NCBI GenBank assembly: GCA_017936245.1
Contig: JAGBFY010000457.1
Coordinates: 1-20,443, forward strand
DNA: 20,443 bases
Source: Kiritimatiellia bacterium
GTDB taxonomy: Bacteria > Verrucomicrobiota > Kiritimatiellia > RFP12 > UBA1067
Direction of reading: 5' to 3'
The position numbers and the translations under genes are program-made. Under the pieces are notes generated by a model. It was not told the DNA's origin, did not search any database, and saw nothing but the letters and a program-made list of their open reading frames with translations. Positions within the stretch are counted from its first letter, which is position 1, and the number at the start of each line of letters is the position of its first letter. This document shows positions 8,361-14,841 of the stretch, piece after piece.

Positions 8361-8378
8361 GGAGGTCGCCCCGCGACC
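8361..8378. repeat. GC-rich REP-like hairpin
   Basis: GGTCGC (8364-8369) and GCGACC (8373-8378) form a perfect 6-bp stem around CCC. The sequence closely resembles the middle of the last unit of array A (GGTGGTCGCACCGCGAT, from 8027). No T-run follows. Confidence 0.5.
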
Positions 8379-8406
8379 GCCGAATCTCGCCGCCCCAACT
8401 TTTCGG

Positions 8407-8435
8407 TTGCTTTTGATGCTTGTAAGTGCTATTAT
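8407..8435 (+). promoter_or_regulatory. Candidate sigma70 promoter of the nucleotidyltransferase cassette
   Basis: TTGCTT (8407-8412), a 17-base spacer and TATTAT (8430-8435). The expected start near 8442 is just upstream of the ribosome site AGGAAAG (8449-8455) of the first ORF. Confidence 0.5.
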
Positions 8436-8464
8436 TAGCCTTGTTTTCAGGAAAGATGATTTTG

Positions 8465-8581
8465 ATGTGCAAGCTTGACGAAATATGTGCGAAGCGAGAT
8501 GAAATTTACGCTATCGCAAAGAGTCACAAGGCTGAAAAGCTTTGGGTCTTCGGTTCGTGTGCACGGAAGGCGGTGATTTGA
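8465..8581 (+). pseudogene. Truncated MNT-type nucleotidyltransferase (MntA-like)
   Basis: A 38-residue ORF with a good ribosome binding site (AGGAAAG at 8449-8455). Its sequence AEKLWVFGSCAR carries the GSxAR strand-turn of the minimal nucleotidyltransferase (MNT) domain, the fold of MntA-type antitoxins. Just after GSCAR the frame reads KAVI and stops, before the DxD metal site, so no enzyme can be made. ATG 8456 is an in-frame alternative start but touches the ribosome site. The next nucleotidyltransferase gene begins two bases after this stop, as if a deletion fused the front of one cassette to another. The remnant may now serve only as a translated leader. Confidence 0.6.
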
Positions 8582-8583
8582 GT

Positions 8584-9063
8584 ATGACTACGGGCAATAA
8601 TCTATTAAATCCAGATTACAGGGATATGGTTGAATGTCTCTTGAAAGAAGGTGTGGATTTTATGCTCGTGGGCGGGTATGCAGTTGCTCTTCATGGTTGG
8701 CCGAGGACCACATTTGATATTGATTTTTGGATTATGGCTAATCCCGAGAACGCCAGAGCTGTAATGCGGGCGATAGCGGCCTTTGGTGCACCTTTGCAGG
8801 GATTGACAGAGGCTGATTTCCACAAACCGGGAATGGTGTTTCAAATCGGTGTTGAACCACAGCGCATTGATATAATTTCTGCTGTGGATGGGCTTGATTA
8901 TGCAGATGCTTCTATTCGTGCCGTCAAGATGAATGTTGATGGATTAGAGATAAAAGTATTGTCCTTGGATGATTTGATAATTAACAAGCGTTCATCAGGA
9001 CGTCCAAAAGATATTGCCGATGCTTTGACATTGGAGAAACTGCGGGAGAAGAAAAATGGATAG
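8584..9063 (+). CDS. DUF6036/AbiEii-like nucleotidyltransferase
   Basis: 159 residues from ATG 8584; the TTG at 8542 would give a longer frame but overlaps the MNT remnant, while GGAAGGCGG at 8564-8572 suits ATG 8584. The motif FMLVGGYAVALHG (G30-G31) with the metal-binding DID (D45, D47) of PRTTFDIDFWI is typical of the polymerase-beta-like nucleotidyltransferases annotated as DUF6036 or AbiEii-type toxins. The end, KVLSLDDLIINKRSSGRPKDIADALTLEKL, is the usual C-terminal helix of that group. Such proteins are thought to transfer nucleotides to RNA or protein targets, often in two-gene modules. The next ORF overlaps its end by eight bases and may be its partner. Base composition looks more AT-rich than the flanking operons, consistent with transfer. 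Confidence 0.75.
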   Translation: MTTGNNLLNPDYRDMVECLLKEGVDFMLVGGYAVALHGWPRTTFDIDFWIMANPENARAVMRAIAAFGAPLQGLTEADFHKPGMVFQIGVEPQRIDIISAVDGLDYADASIRAVKMNVDGLEIKVLSLDDLIINKRSSGRPKDIADALTLEKLREKKNG

Positions 9064-9229
9064 GACGGCTGTAAAAATGACGACTTTTGAAGATCAGGAC
9101 GAGGCATTCTGCCTGTCGTTGTCTATTGACGAGCGGCTCAAGGTGCTTGAAGAGTTGAATCGCATAGGAAGATTTACGGCAGGGTATTCGGAGACTCGTC
9201 TAGACCGAAATAGAGTCCATGCGGCTTAA
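9056..9229 (+). CDS. Small partner protein of the nucleotidyltransferase (57 aa)
   Basis: ATG 9056 lies inside the end of the nucleotidyltransferase gene (8-base overlap) with GGGAG at 9043-9047 as a plausible ribosome site; the frame runs to TAA 9227-9229. The product begins MDRTAVKMTTFEDQDE and continues with SIDERLKVLEELNRIGR. This layout, a basic start, an acidic stretch, then 'S/T-x-x-E-R-L-x-x-L-E-x-L-R', is that of small proteins often found with DUF6036-type nucleotidyltransferases. The family usually ends soon after this helix, so the last ~15 residues may be out-of-family sequence. An antitoxin or accessory role is inferred from position and length only. Confidence 0.6.
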   Translation: MDRTAVKMTTFEDQDEAFCLSLSIDERLKVLEELNRIGRFTAGYSETRLDRNRVHAA

Positions 9230-9233
9230 AGTG

Positions 9234-9242
9234 TGGTATAAT
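9234..9242 (+). promoter_or_regulatory. Extended -10 promoter element
   Basis: TGGTATAAT is a perfect TGnTATAAT extended -10. No -35 is evident at 17 bases. It would drive only the degraded ORF6N-like region, so it may be a leftover of that gene's promoter. Confidence 0.4.
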
Positions 9243-9255
9243 CGATAATCGATGA

Positions 9256-9498
9256 GATTTCAGCCAAAGCCCAGCCAAAACCTTTGACCGGCCGTGGCAC
9301 ATTGCACGGTGGAAAGAGGAGCTGCAGAATCCGACTCTATCCATCAAGCCGGTCGGCAATTTTCATGATAGATTTCTCATTCTTGACGATGCGGAACTTT
9401 ATCACCTTGGAGCCTCATTGAAGGATTTAGGGCGGCAATATTGCGCTATCACGAAAATGGATGCGATGTTCATACCGTCGATTATGCAGAGGATATAA
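9256..9498 (+). pseudogene. C-terminal relic of an ORF6N-domain-type protein
   Basis: The frame is open between stops at 9253 and 9496 and has no plausible start. It contains GNFHDRFLILDDAELYHLGASLKDLGRQYCA (bases about 9355-9450). From memory this matches the conserved 'HDRFLIID...YHIGASLKDLGKKWFAF' tail of ORF6N-domain proteins found in mobile and defence contexts. The N-terminal ORF6N domain is absent; only about 80 codons remain. It ends MQRI, 45 bases before array C. Confidence 0.55.
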
Positions 9499-9542
9499 GA
9501 TCCTTGCAAGACTAAATAATTGGTGTTTTAAGGTCAGTTAAC

Positions 9543-9634
9543 AAGGGTCACGTGTCCTTCACGTCAAGGGTCAGGTGACCTTCATGCCAAGGGGCAGGTG
9601 ACCTTTAGTGAAAAGGTCACACAACCCTAAGCCA
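9543..9634. repeat. 23-nt palindromic tandem repeat (array C)
   Basis: Four units begin at 9543, 9566, 9589 and 9612, each exactly 23 bases. Cores are GGGTCACGTGTCC, GGGTCAGGTGACC, GGGGCAGGTGACC and a decayed AGGTCACACAACC. An extra half-copy (AGGTCAGTTAAC) starts at 9531. The unit is the same as in array B 1.25 kb upstream, and the two arrays bracket the nucleotidyltransferase cassette. Confidence 0.75.
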
Positions 9635-9730
9635 TATAGTTCTGGAGGCGGCTGACTACGAGAAGTCGAGCCGGGCTTAAGGACTAGCCGAAGTTTCTCA
9701 AGGGCGATGTTGATAAGGATAATGATACGC

Positions 9731-10942
9731 TCACTGAAGCCTGGAAGAAGAGCCGTTAAGGTTCATCCTGGACGCTCTCCATGTCTTGGGAGTTTTACCG
9801 AATGTAGCCGAGAAAGCTTGAAGAAAATAGGTCACGGAGGCAAAGCCTGATCTGGCGGCGATTTCGGACATGTGCAGTTCGGTTGTCAGAAGTAGATATT
9901 TGGCCTCTTCGAGACGTGTTCTGGCAATTTCTCCTTGTACAGTGATGCCAAGAATGCTTCTGAACGCCTTTGTCACGGACGTGTGCGACCGTCCTAGTTT
10001 TGCGAATACGTCCGAGGCTGATATTCCGTGCTTGGCGTTTCGCTGTATGTACACGAGTGCGTCTGCAAGCCATGCAGGCTCTACGGGTGCCGTTTCAGAT
10101 GAAGCTCTTGCGACAACCCTTGTTGGGGGTATCTGTTTTACGAGCATGCGTTGTGGAATGCCGTTTTCCATCATGTCTGCAAGCGTCTCTGCTGCAGTAT
10201 GGCCTATCTTTCGCGTATTTGGGTCAATGCTGGAGAGCATTGGTCTGGCGGTGCCGCATATAATGATGTCATTGTCCAGTCCAAGAACCGCAACTTCACG
10301 CGGCACGTTTATCCCAGCAGAACGGCAAATGCCATTTATCTGCCATGCGCGAAGGTCGCTTGGACAGAATACGGCCACTGGCTTGGGTAGCGAAAGCAGC
10401 CACTTTTCTAGTTGTTTTGCATCTCTAGGTGGCATCATGATGTCACTTATGTGATCTGAAGCGTCAAGATCGTAAGCAATTTCATTGTTGGAAGAATACA
10501 CATTGCATCCGAATCCGGCACGTCGCAGACTTCTGATGAATGCTTTTTTGCAGTACGCAGATGTACGTCCACCACCGTACGGACAGTATGCGAAATTCTT
10601 GAATCGTCTGTCTAAAAAGTGCTCGGCGGCGAGGAGTCCAACGGATTCGTGTTTGGTTTTCACTACGGCAAAGCCAGGAAGCGGATTTTCATAATAGATG
10701 TCCACAACCGGTTTTCCTGTTGATTTGAGCAGCTTTGCAAAAGCATTAGAGGTCACGCGGGCGATAAAACCATCCATGCTGTTACGAATCTGCCGCCGCC
10801 GCAAATCTTGGAGGGTCATAAACTGAAGATGCCAATCGTCTCGGTTCTGTGCGTAGGTTATTATGCCCTCGCACAGTTCACGGCCAAATGCTCTTGAACG
10901 CTCTATAATCAATCCGATACGAAATATCTTCTTTGTCTGCAT
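9731..10942 (-). CDS. XylR-like transcription regulator (LacI-type sensor domain + AraC HTH)
   Basis: A 403-residue regulator built like XylR of enteric bacteria. Residues ~7-275 are a periplasmic-binding-protein-like sensor (IGLIIE at the start, 'GLLAAEHFLDRRFKNFAYC', 'AVFCPSDLRAWQINGICRSAGINVPREVAVLGLDND'). Residues ~290-390 are an AraC double helix-turn-helix ending in the classic 'SEIAARSGFASVTYFLQAFSATFGKTPKTWR'. Such regulators bind a sugar in the sensor and activate divergent catabolic genes; here the divergent operon is the polysaccharide locus starting at 11069. The extreme C-terminus (NLNGSSSRLQ) extends past the usual AraC end into the accessory region. The start is ATG 10942, with almost no room for a leader. 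Confidence 0.9.
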   Translation of the reverse strand: MQTKKIFRIGLIIERSRAFGRELCEGIITYAQNRDDWHLQFMTLQDLRRRQIRNSMDGFIARVTSNAFAKLLKSTGKPVVDIYYENPLPGFAVVKTKHESVGLLAAEHFLDRRFKNFAYCPYGGGRTSAYCKKAFIRSLRRAGFGCNVYSSNNEIAYDLDASDHISDIMMPPRDAKQLEKWLLSLPKPVAVFCPSDLRAWQINGICRSAGINVPREVAVLGLDNDIIICGTARPMLSSIDPNTRKIGHTAAETLADMMENGIPQRMLVKQIPPTRVVARASSETAPVEPAWLADALVYIQRNAKHGISASDVFAKLGRSHTSVTKAFRSILGITVQGEIARTRLEEAKYLLLTTELHMSEIAARSGFASVTYFLQAFSATFGKTPKTWRASRMNLNGSSSRLQ

Positions 10943-10949
10943 GTCCGTA

Positions 10950-10955
10950 ATTATA
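10950..10955 (-). promoter_or_regulatory. -10 box of the regulator, predicting a leaderless mRNA
   Basis: TATAAT on the minus strand lies seven bases before the start codon (10942-10940). Transcription would begin at or next to the ATG, giving a leaderless transcript. No good -35 box is seen. Confidence 0.45.
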
Positions 10956-10988
10956 CATCAAAAGGATATTTTTCGCTTGCGTATTTCT

Positions 10989-11042
10989 TATAATGAATTG
11001 CGAAATTCTGTATGGAAATTAATATGGCAGGTAGCATATAAT
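10989..11042 (+). promoter_or_regulatory. Divergent promoter and candidate operator of the polysaccharide operon
   Basis: Two TATAAT hexamers (10989-10994 and 11037-11042) point toward the operon; the second is close to the ribosome site AGAGGA at 11052-11057. Neither has a consensus -35, which suits activator-dependent transcription. A palindrome GAATTgcgaAATTC sits at 10995-11008 in the middle of the divergent interval and is a candidate site for the XylR-like regulator. Confidence 0.45.
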
Positions 11043-11068
11043 ATGTGTCAAAGAGGAAAAATTATCTT

Positions 11069-13267
11069 ATGAAGATTATATCGGCTCAAATAGTTATAGT
11101 CTTGACTACTATGATGATGGTACCCTCATCTGTAGCAGCCGACATTGAGTTCGCAAACAAGGCGTTCAGGCTTGCTATAGGCGAGGATGCTTCTGTCAAG
11201 TCGCTGAAGCTCATTGCCAGTCACGAGGAGTGTGTCGAGGCACGGGAGGGCATACCGCTATTCGCGGTCACGCAGGATCGTCCGTTCAACAATGAGATAA
11301 AGCTTATGCATATGCATAAGCGTACCTCCTATCGTGCAAACCGCATCCGCAGGGAAGGAAAACATCTCGTTGTAGGATTTGATCTGGCTCCGTACGAGGC
11401 GGTTGTGTCCGTGAATCTCAAGCCTGAGTATATGGAGTTCAAGCTTGAGAGATTTATCGTTGATCCTGAGGATTATGGCGATCTAAAGATGGATACACCA
11501 CCGGTTTCGTCGTTTCGGGTGCTGCAGATTCCTGTCAGGAATCGCGAGAATTTCGGCGATTGGATCAACGCCATGTGGGATGGAAAGTGTGCGGTTGGTG
11601 TGCTTGGCACGGCTTGCGAGACCGACATCGACAACGAGGCACGGCATGGCTTTACGCTGCTCACGGCAGACCTTGTGCGCGCCCGCCGTCTTCGCGGTGG
11701 CTCCGCAGTGCTGGTTGCTGCCCCTGGACCTGATGCTTTCCTGGAGGCGATTGAGCGTGTGGAGGAGGATTTCTCCCTTCCGCATGGCGTGAGAAGCCGC
11801 CGCTCTCCGCTTATCAATGCATCGATGTTCTGGGTGAGCGATATGACGCCCAATAACGTCGATCGCTATATCGCGCTTGCAAAACGGGCCGGTGTGCGAA
11901 TGATGCTTCTTTACTATACCTGCATCGTGAAGGAAATCGATTCGTGGGGCTACAACGGCGATTGGGATATTCTGCCGGTGTATGCAAATGGACTTTCGGA
12001 TGTAGCAGCTATGCTTGCGAAGATAAAGGCGGCGGGAATCACGCCCGGACTTCACTTCCTGCATTCCCACGTGGGGCTAAAGTCGCGCTATGTTACGCCT
12101 GTGACGGATCATCGCCTGAACCTAACCCGCCGCTTTACACTGGCTCGTCCCATTGCGGATGAAGATACGGAGATTTTCGTCGAGGAGAATCCCATCGATA
12201 GCGTGATGTACAAGGGATGCCGTATTCTGCGTTTTGGTGGTGAGCTCATCTCTTATGAAGGCTATGAGACGGAACCTCCATACAGATTCACGGGAATCAG
12301 GCGCGGGGCTTGTGAGACCCGCAAGGTTTCGCATCACATGGGTGAAATTGGAGGTATTCTCGATGTCAGTGAGTTCTGGGAACCCATGAGTTGCTATGTA
12401 GATGAACGCACAAGCCTTCAGGATGAAATTGCGGACAAGATAGCCGCCGTCTATTCCACTGGATTTGAATTCGCCTACTTCGACGGTTCGGAGGGTGTGC
12501 ACGAGCCGTTTAACTACAACGTGCCTTATGCCCAGTACCGGGTTTGGAAAAAACTCACTCCTGAGCCGATCTTCGGAGAGGCTGCCGCCAAGGCGCATTT
12601 CGACTGGCACATGCTAGCGGGGGCAAATGCATTTGACATCTTCCCACCCGAAGTATTCAAGGAAAAGATCGTCGAGTTTCCGTTAGCGGAGGCACCGCTT
12701 ATGCGCAAAAACTTCACCCGTCTCAACTTCGGGTGGTGGGAACTCTACAAACCCGGAGCAAAGGGGGCGGCAAAGACCATCGGCACTCAGCTGGATATGT
12801 GGGAGTTCGGAACAAGCCGTGCGGCGGCATGGGATTGTCCGATGACTGTGCGGATTACGGCGGCGTACACCAACCCTCATCCGCGCCTTGACGATCTGCT
12901 TGAGACGATCCGCCGCTGGGAGGATGTCCGTGCCAAAGGCTGGCTCACGAAGGAGCATAAGGATTTGTTGAAGTCTTCAACGCAGGAACACCATCTTTAT
13001 TTGAATGAAAAGGGTGAATACGAGTTGCATGGAATCGAAATGCTTCCAGTATCCAATGGTGCGCAGCACCTTCGCGGATTCGTGTTCGAGCGCAACGGCA
13101 AGCGCGTCGTGGCCTATTGGCACACAGGCGCAGAAGGTTCGTTCAGCGTTCCGCTTTCCCGTGGGGACAGACCCTGCAAACTTTACGCTGCCGGAATGAA
13201 GTACCTTGAGACCGAGCATTCGGTTGAAGAGGTGAAAGGAGCATTTTGCAAGGCTATAGAGGAGTGA
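11069..13267 (+). CDS. Secreted putative TIM-barrel glycoside hydrolase
   Basis: ATG 11069 gives a signal peptide (MKIISAQIVIVLTTMMMV...SSVAA before D) and has AGAGGA 11 bases upstream, so it is preferred to GTG 11045. The 732-residue product has an N-terminal beta-sandwich-like domain (~25-240), then a barrel with MFWVSDMTPNNVDRYIALAKRAGVRMMLLYY, a strand PGLHFLHSH, and FAYFDGSEG with Asp472, which looks like a nucleophile position of a retaining glycosidase or an alpha-galactosidase-like barrel. A C-terminal beta domain includes KRVVAYWHTGAEGSFSVPLS. I cannot place it in a numbered GH family. Bases 13153-13188 of the gene match an intergenic repeat. It is the first gene of the operon under the divergent regulator. 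Confidence 0.55.
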   Translation: MKIISAQIVIVLTTMMMVPSSVAADIEFANKAFRLAIGEDASVKSLKLIASHEECVEAREGIPLFAVTQDRPFNNEIKLMHMHKRTSYRANRIRREGKHLVVGFDLAPYEAVVSVNLKPEYMEFKLERFIVDPEDYGDLKMDTPPVSSFRVLQIPVRNRENFGDWINAMWDGKCAVGVLGTACETDIDNEARHGFTLLTADLVRARRLRGGSAVLVAAPGPDAFLEAIERVEEDFSLPHGVRSRRSPLINASMFWVSDMTPNNVDRYIALAKRAGVRMMLLYYTCIVKEIDSWGYNGDWDILPVYANGLSDVAAMLAKIKAAGITPGLHFLHSHVGLKSRYVTPVTDHRLNLTRRFTLARPIADEDTEIFVEENPIDSVMYKGCRILRFGGELISYEGYETEPPYRFTGIRRGACETRKVSHHMGEIGGILDVSEFWEPMSCYVDERTSLQDEIADKIAAVYSTGFEFAYFDGSEGVHEPFNYNVPYAQYRVWKKLTPEPIFGEAAAKAHFDWHMLAGANAFDIFPPEVFKEKIVEFPLAEAPLMRKNFTRLNFGWWELYKPGAKGAAKTIGTQLDMWEFGTSRAAAWDCPMTVRITAAYTNPHPRLDDLLETIRRWEDVRAKGWLTKEHKDLLKSSTQEHHLYLNEKGEYELHGIEMLPVSNGAQHLRGFVFERNGKRVVAYWHTGAEGSFSVPLSRGDRPCKLYAAGMKYLETEHSVEEVKGAFCKAIEE
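13153..13188. repeat. Dispersed palindromic element, copy 3, inside a coding region
   Basis: GTGGGGACAGACCCTGCAAA (13161-13180) with flanks matches 7764-7799 at 31 of 36 bases. Here it is read in frame as LSRGDRPCKLYA near the C-terminus of the preceding hydrolase. Confidence 0.6.
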
Positions 13268-13280
13268 AAGGAGTACTTCG

Positions 13281-13460
13281 ATGAAAAGGAAAATCAAATT
13301 AATGATTGGAGTGACGGTAATGTCGCTTCTTGCGCAGGCATCGACGAATTCGCTGGCAAGCGCCTATATGCAGATTTCGACATATCGTTGCGGACCTGTC
13401 GCATCCGCAGATTGTTCACTGTTCACAAGCCCGTACGGACTGATTCTGTCTGTCCGCTGA
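13281..13460 (+). CDS. Small secreted peptide, 59 aa
   Basis: ATG 13281 has a strong ribosome site (GAAAGGAG, 13266-13273, overlapping the upstream stop) and starts 13 bases after the hydrolase gene. The product opens with a textbook Sec signal peptide (MKRKIKLMIGVTVMSLLAQA) and leaves a mature peptide of about 38 residues with two cysteines (C37, C45), YMQISTYRCGPVASADCSLF, ending in LILSVR. No family is recognised. It may be a genuine short secreted or periplasmic factor co-expressed with the enzymes. Alternatively, it is what remains after an internal deletion joined a signal peptide to the end of a longer surface protein. The next gene has its own ribosome site 16 bases on. Confidence 0.55.
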   Translation: MKRKIKLMIGVTVMSLLAQASTNSLASAYMQISTYRCGPVASADCSLFTSPYGLILSVR

Positions 13461-13476
13461 ACCTAAGGAGTAAACC

Positions 13477-14832
13477 ATGAAATCATACTGCATGACATTG
13501 ACTGTTGCAACCGCTCTTGCCGCCTTGTGCGCTACAGCGGAGGAAAGCCCTGCAATCACAGAGCCATCCATTGTTTCCGTGGATATGAAACAGGGTGCAA
13601 GACGTGTCGTCAACATAACCTACAAGCTTGAGAATGCACCGGCAATCGTCACTCTTGACATTCAGACCAATGGCGTATCCATCGGTGATGCGAACATAAG
13701 CGGCGGAGGCTATCTGACCGGCGAAGTGAACAAGTTGGTGAAGGAGGACGGCATCTATGTGATCAAATGGGATGTGGCTTCTGCATGGCCGGATCACGAT
13801 ATACCGTCTGGTGTTCGCGCCGTTGTGTCGGCGTGGAGCGTGGATACCCCGCCGGACGTGATTGTCGCAGACCTGACCTCAAAATCCAACGTCAACTATT
13901 ACACAAGCATAGATGCGCTACCGGGAGGTCTTTTTGCAAACGAGGCGTACCGAAAGACAAAGCTTGTGATGAAAAGGATCCCGGCGACTGGGATACCATG
14001 GACAATGGGAAGCGTCAACGATCCAGGCCGCAACACCACGGGCTATGAGAAGGCCCACACGGTGACCCTTACCAACGACTACTATATGGGGGTTTTTGAA
14101 CTTACACAGTCTCAGTTCTACTGTCTGACATCAAGGGATCCGAATAAACTGAAGAAAGATGGCCATATGCGCCCCTTGGAAAATATCAGGTATGTACAGC
14201 TTCGGCAGAATCATGTAGGTAATTCTGCGGCACAAAATGCTTATGCCTACCCCAATGAACCGTATAAGGATTCATTGATAGGTCTGTCCCGCGCTTTTAC
14301 GGGGCTTATGTTTGAAGTTCCATCCGAGGCGCAGTGGGAGTTTGCCTGCCGGGCATTGAATGGAGATGCGCGGTGGGGAAATGGCGCTTCATGCAGTACC
14401 AACTATGTTTCCAACGGAGGCGAGACGTATACTGTAGATGAAAATCTTCCGGGACGCTATCTCGGCAATCAAGCGACTCCAGGCAATACCGAGGCTAATG
14501 ATTCTGTCGGGGTTGAGAATTGTACGGCGGAGGTCGGTTCGTATGAATGCAATGGGTTTGGCTTGTATGATATGCACGGAAATGTCTCTGAATGGACGCT
14601 GGATTATCCAGTCAAAGACAGGACGAGCTTGCCGGATTGTGATGCGCATGGCGCGCCGAACGCAAACGGCGCGCTGGATCTCATGGGCAATTCACTGACC
14701 ACACGTGTCGCACGAGGCGGTTCGTGGAAGGCTGAAGCAATCGAGTGCCGTTCTGCATATCGTATCTATCTCCCTACACAAACGGGAGGTAAAGATGAGA
14801 TAGGCGTCAGGTTAGTCATAAACGTTAAATAG
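13477..14832 (+). CDS. Secreted SUMF1/FGE-fold protein lacking a canonical FGE cysteine
   Basis: AAGGAG at 13465-13470 fixes ATG 13477. The 451-residue protein has a signal peptide (to about residue 21), an N-terminal beta domain (~28-130) and a SUMF1 (formylglycine-generating-enzyme sulfatase) domain from ~165. Hallmarks are WTMGSVND, YYMGVFELTQSQF, FEVPSEAQWEFACRA, NGFGLYDMHGNVSEW and RVARGGSW. Active aerobic FGEs carry two cysteines five residues apart after RGGS; here only Cys424 (AIECRSAYR) is present and the earlier position is not Cys. Sulfatase activation is therefore unlikely, and no sulfatase gene is in the window. Non-catalytic members with this fold bind ligands, so a glycan-binding role is possible. 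The N-terminal domain resembles that of the BNR_4 protein three genes on. Confidence 0.8.
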   Translation: MKSYCMTLTVATALAALCATAEESPAITEPSIVSVDMKQGARRVVNITYKLENAPAIVTLDIQTNGVSIGDANISGGGYLTGEVNKLVKEDGIYVIKWDVASAWPDHDIPSGVRAVVSAWSVDTPPDVIVADLTSKSNVNYYTSIDALPGGLFANEAYRKTKLVMKRIPATGIPWTMGSVNDPGRNTTGYEKAHTVTLTNDYYMGVFELTQSQFYCLTSRDPNKLKKDGHMRPLENIRYVQLRQNHVGNSAAQNAYAYPNEPYKDSLIGLSRAFTGLMFEVPSEAQWEFACRALNGDARWGNGASCSTNYVSNGGETYTVDENLPGRYLGNQATPGNTEANDSVGVENCTAEVGSYECNGFGLYDMHGNVSEWTLDYPVKDRTSLPDCDAHGAPNANGALDLMGNSLTTRVARGGSWKAEAIECRSAYRIYLPTQTGGKDEIGVRLVINVK

Positions 14833-14841
14833 GGGCGTTAA

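Noticed and set aside
9241..9253. ATCGATAATCGAT as an operator
   Set aside because: It is a short AT-rich repeat next to a promoter of a degraded gene, with no second copy.
9688..9759. EF-hand-like relic (GDVDKDNDTLTEAW)
   Set aside because: The frame is 23 codons, has no start, and overlaps the 3' end of the regulator; a chance match or tiny debris cannot be told apart.
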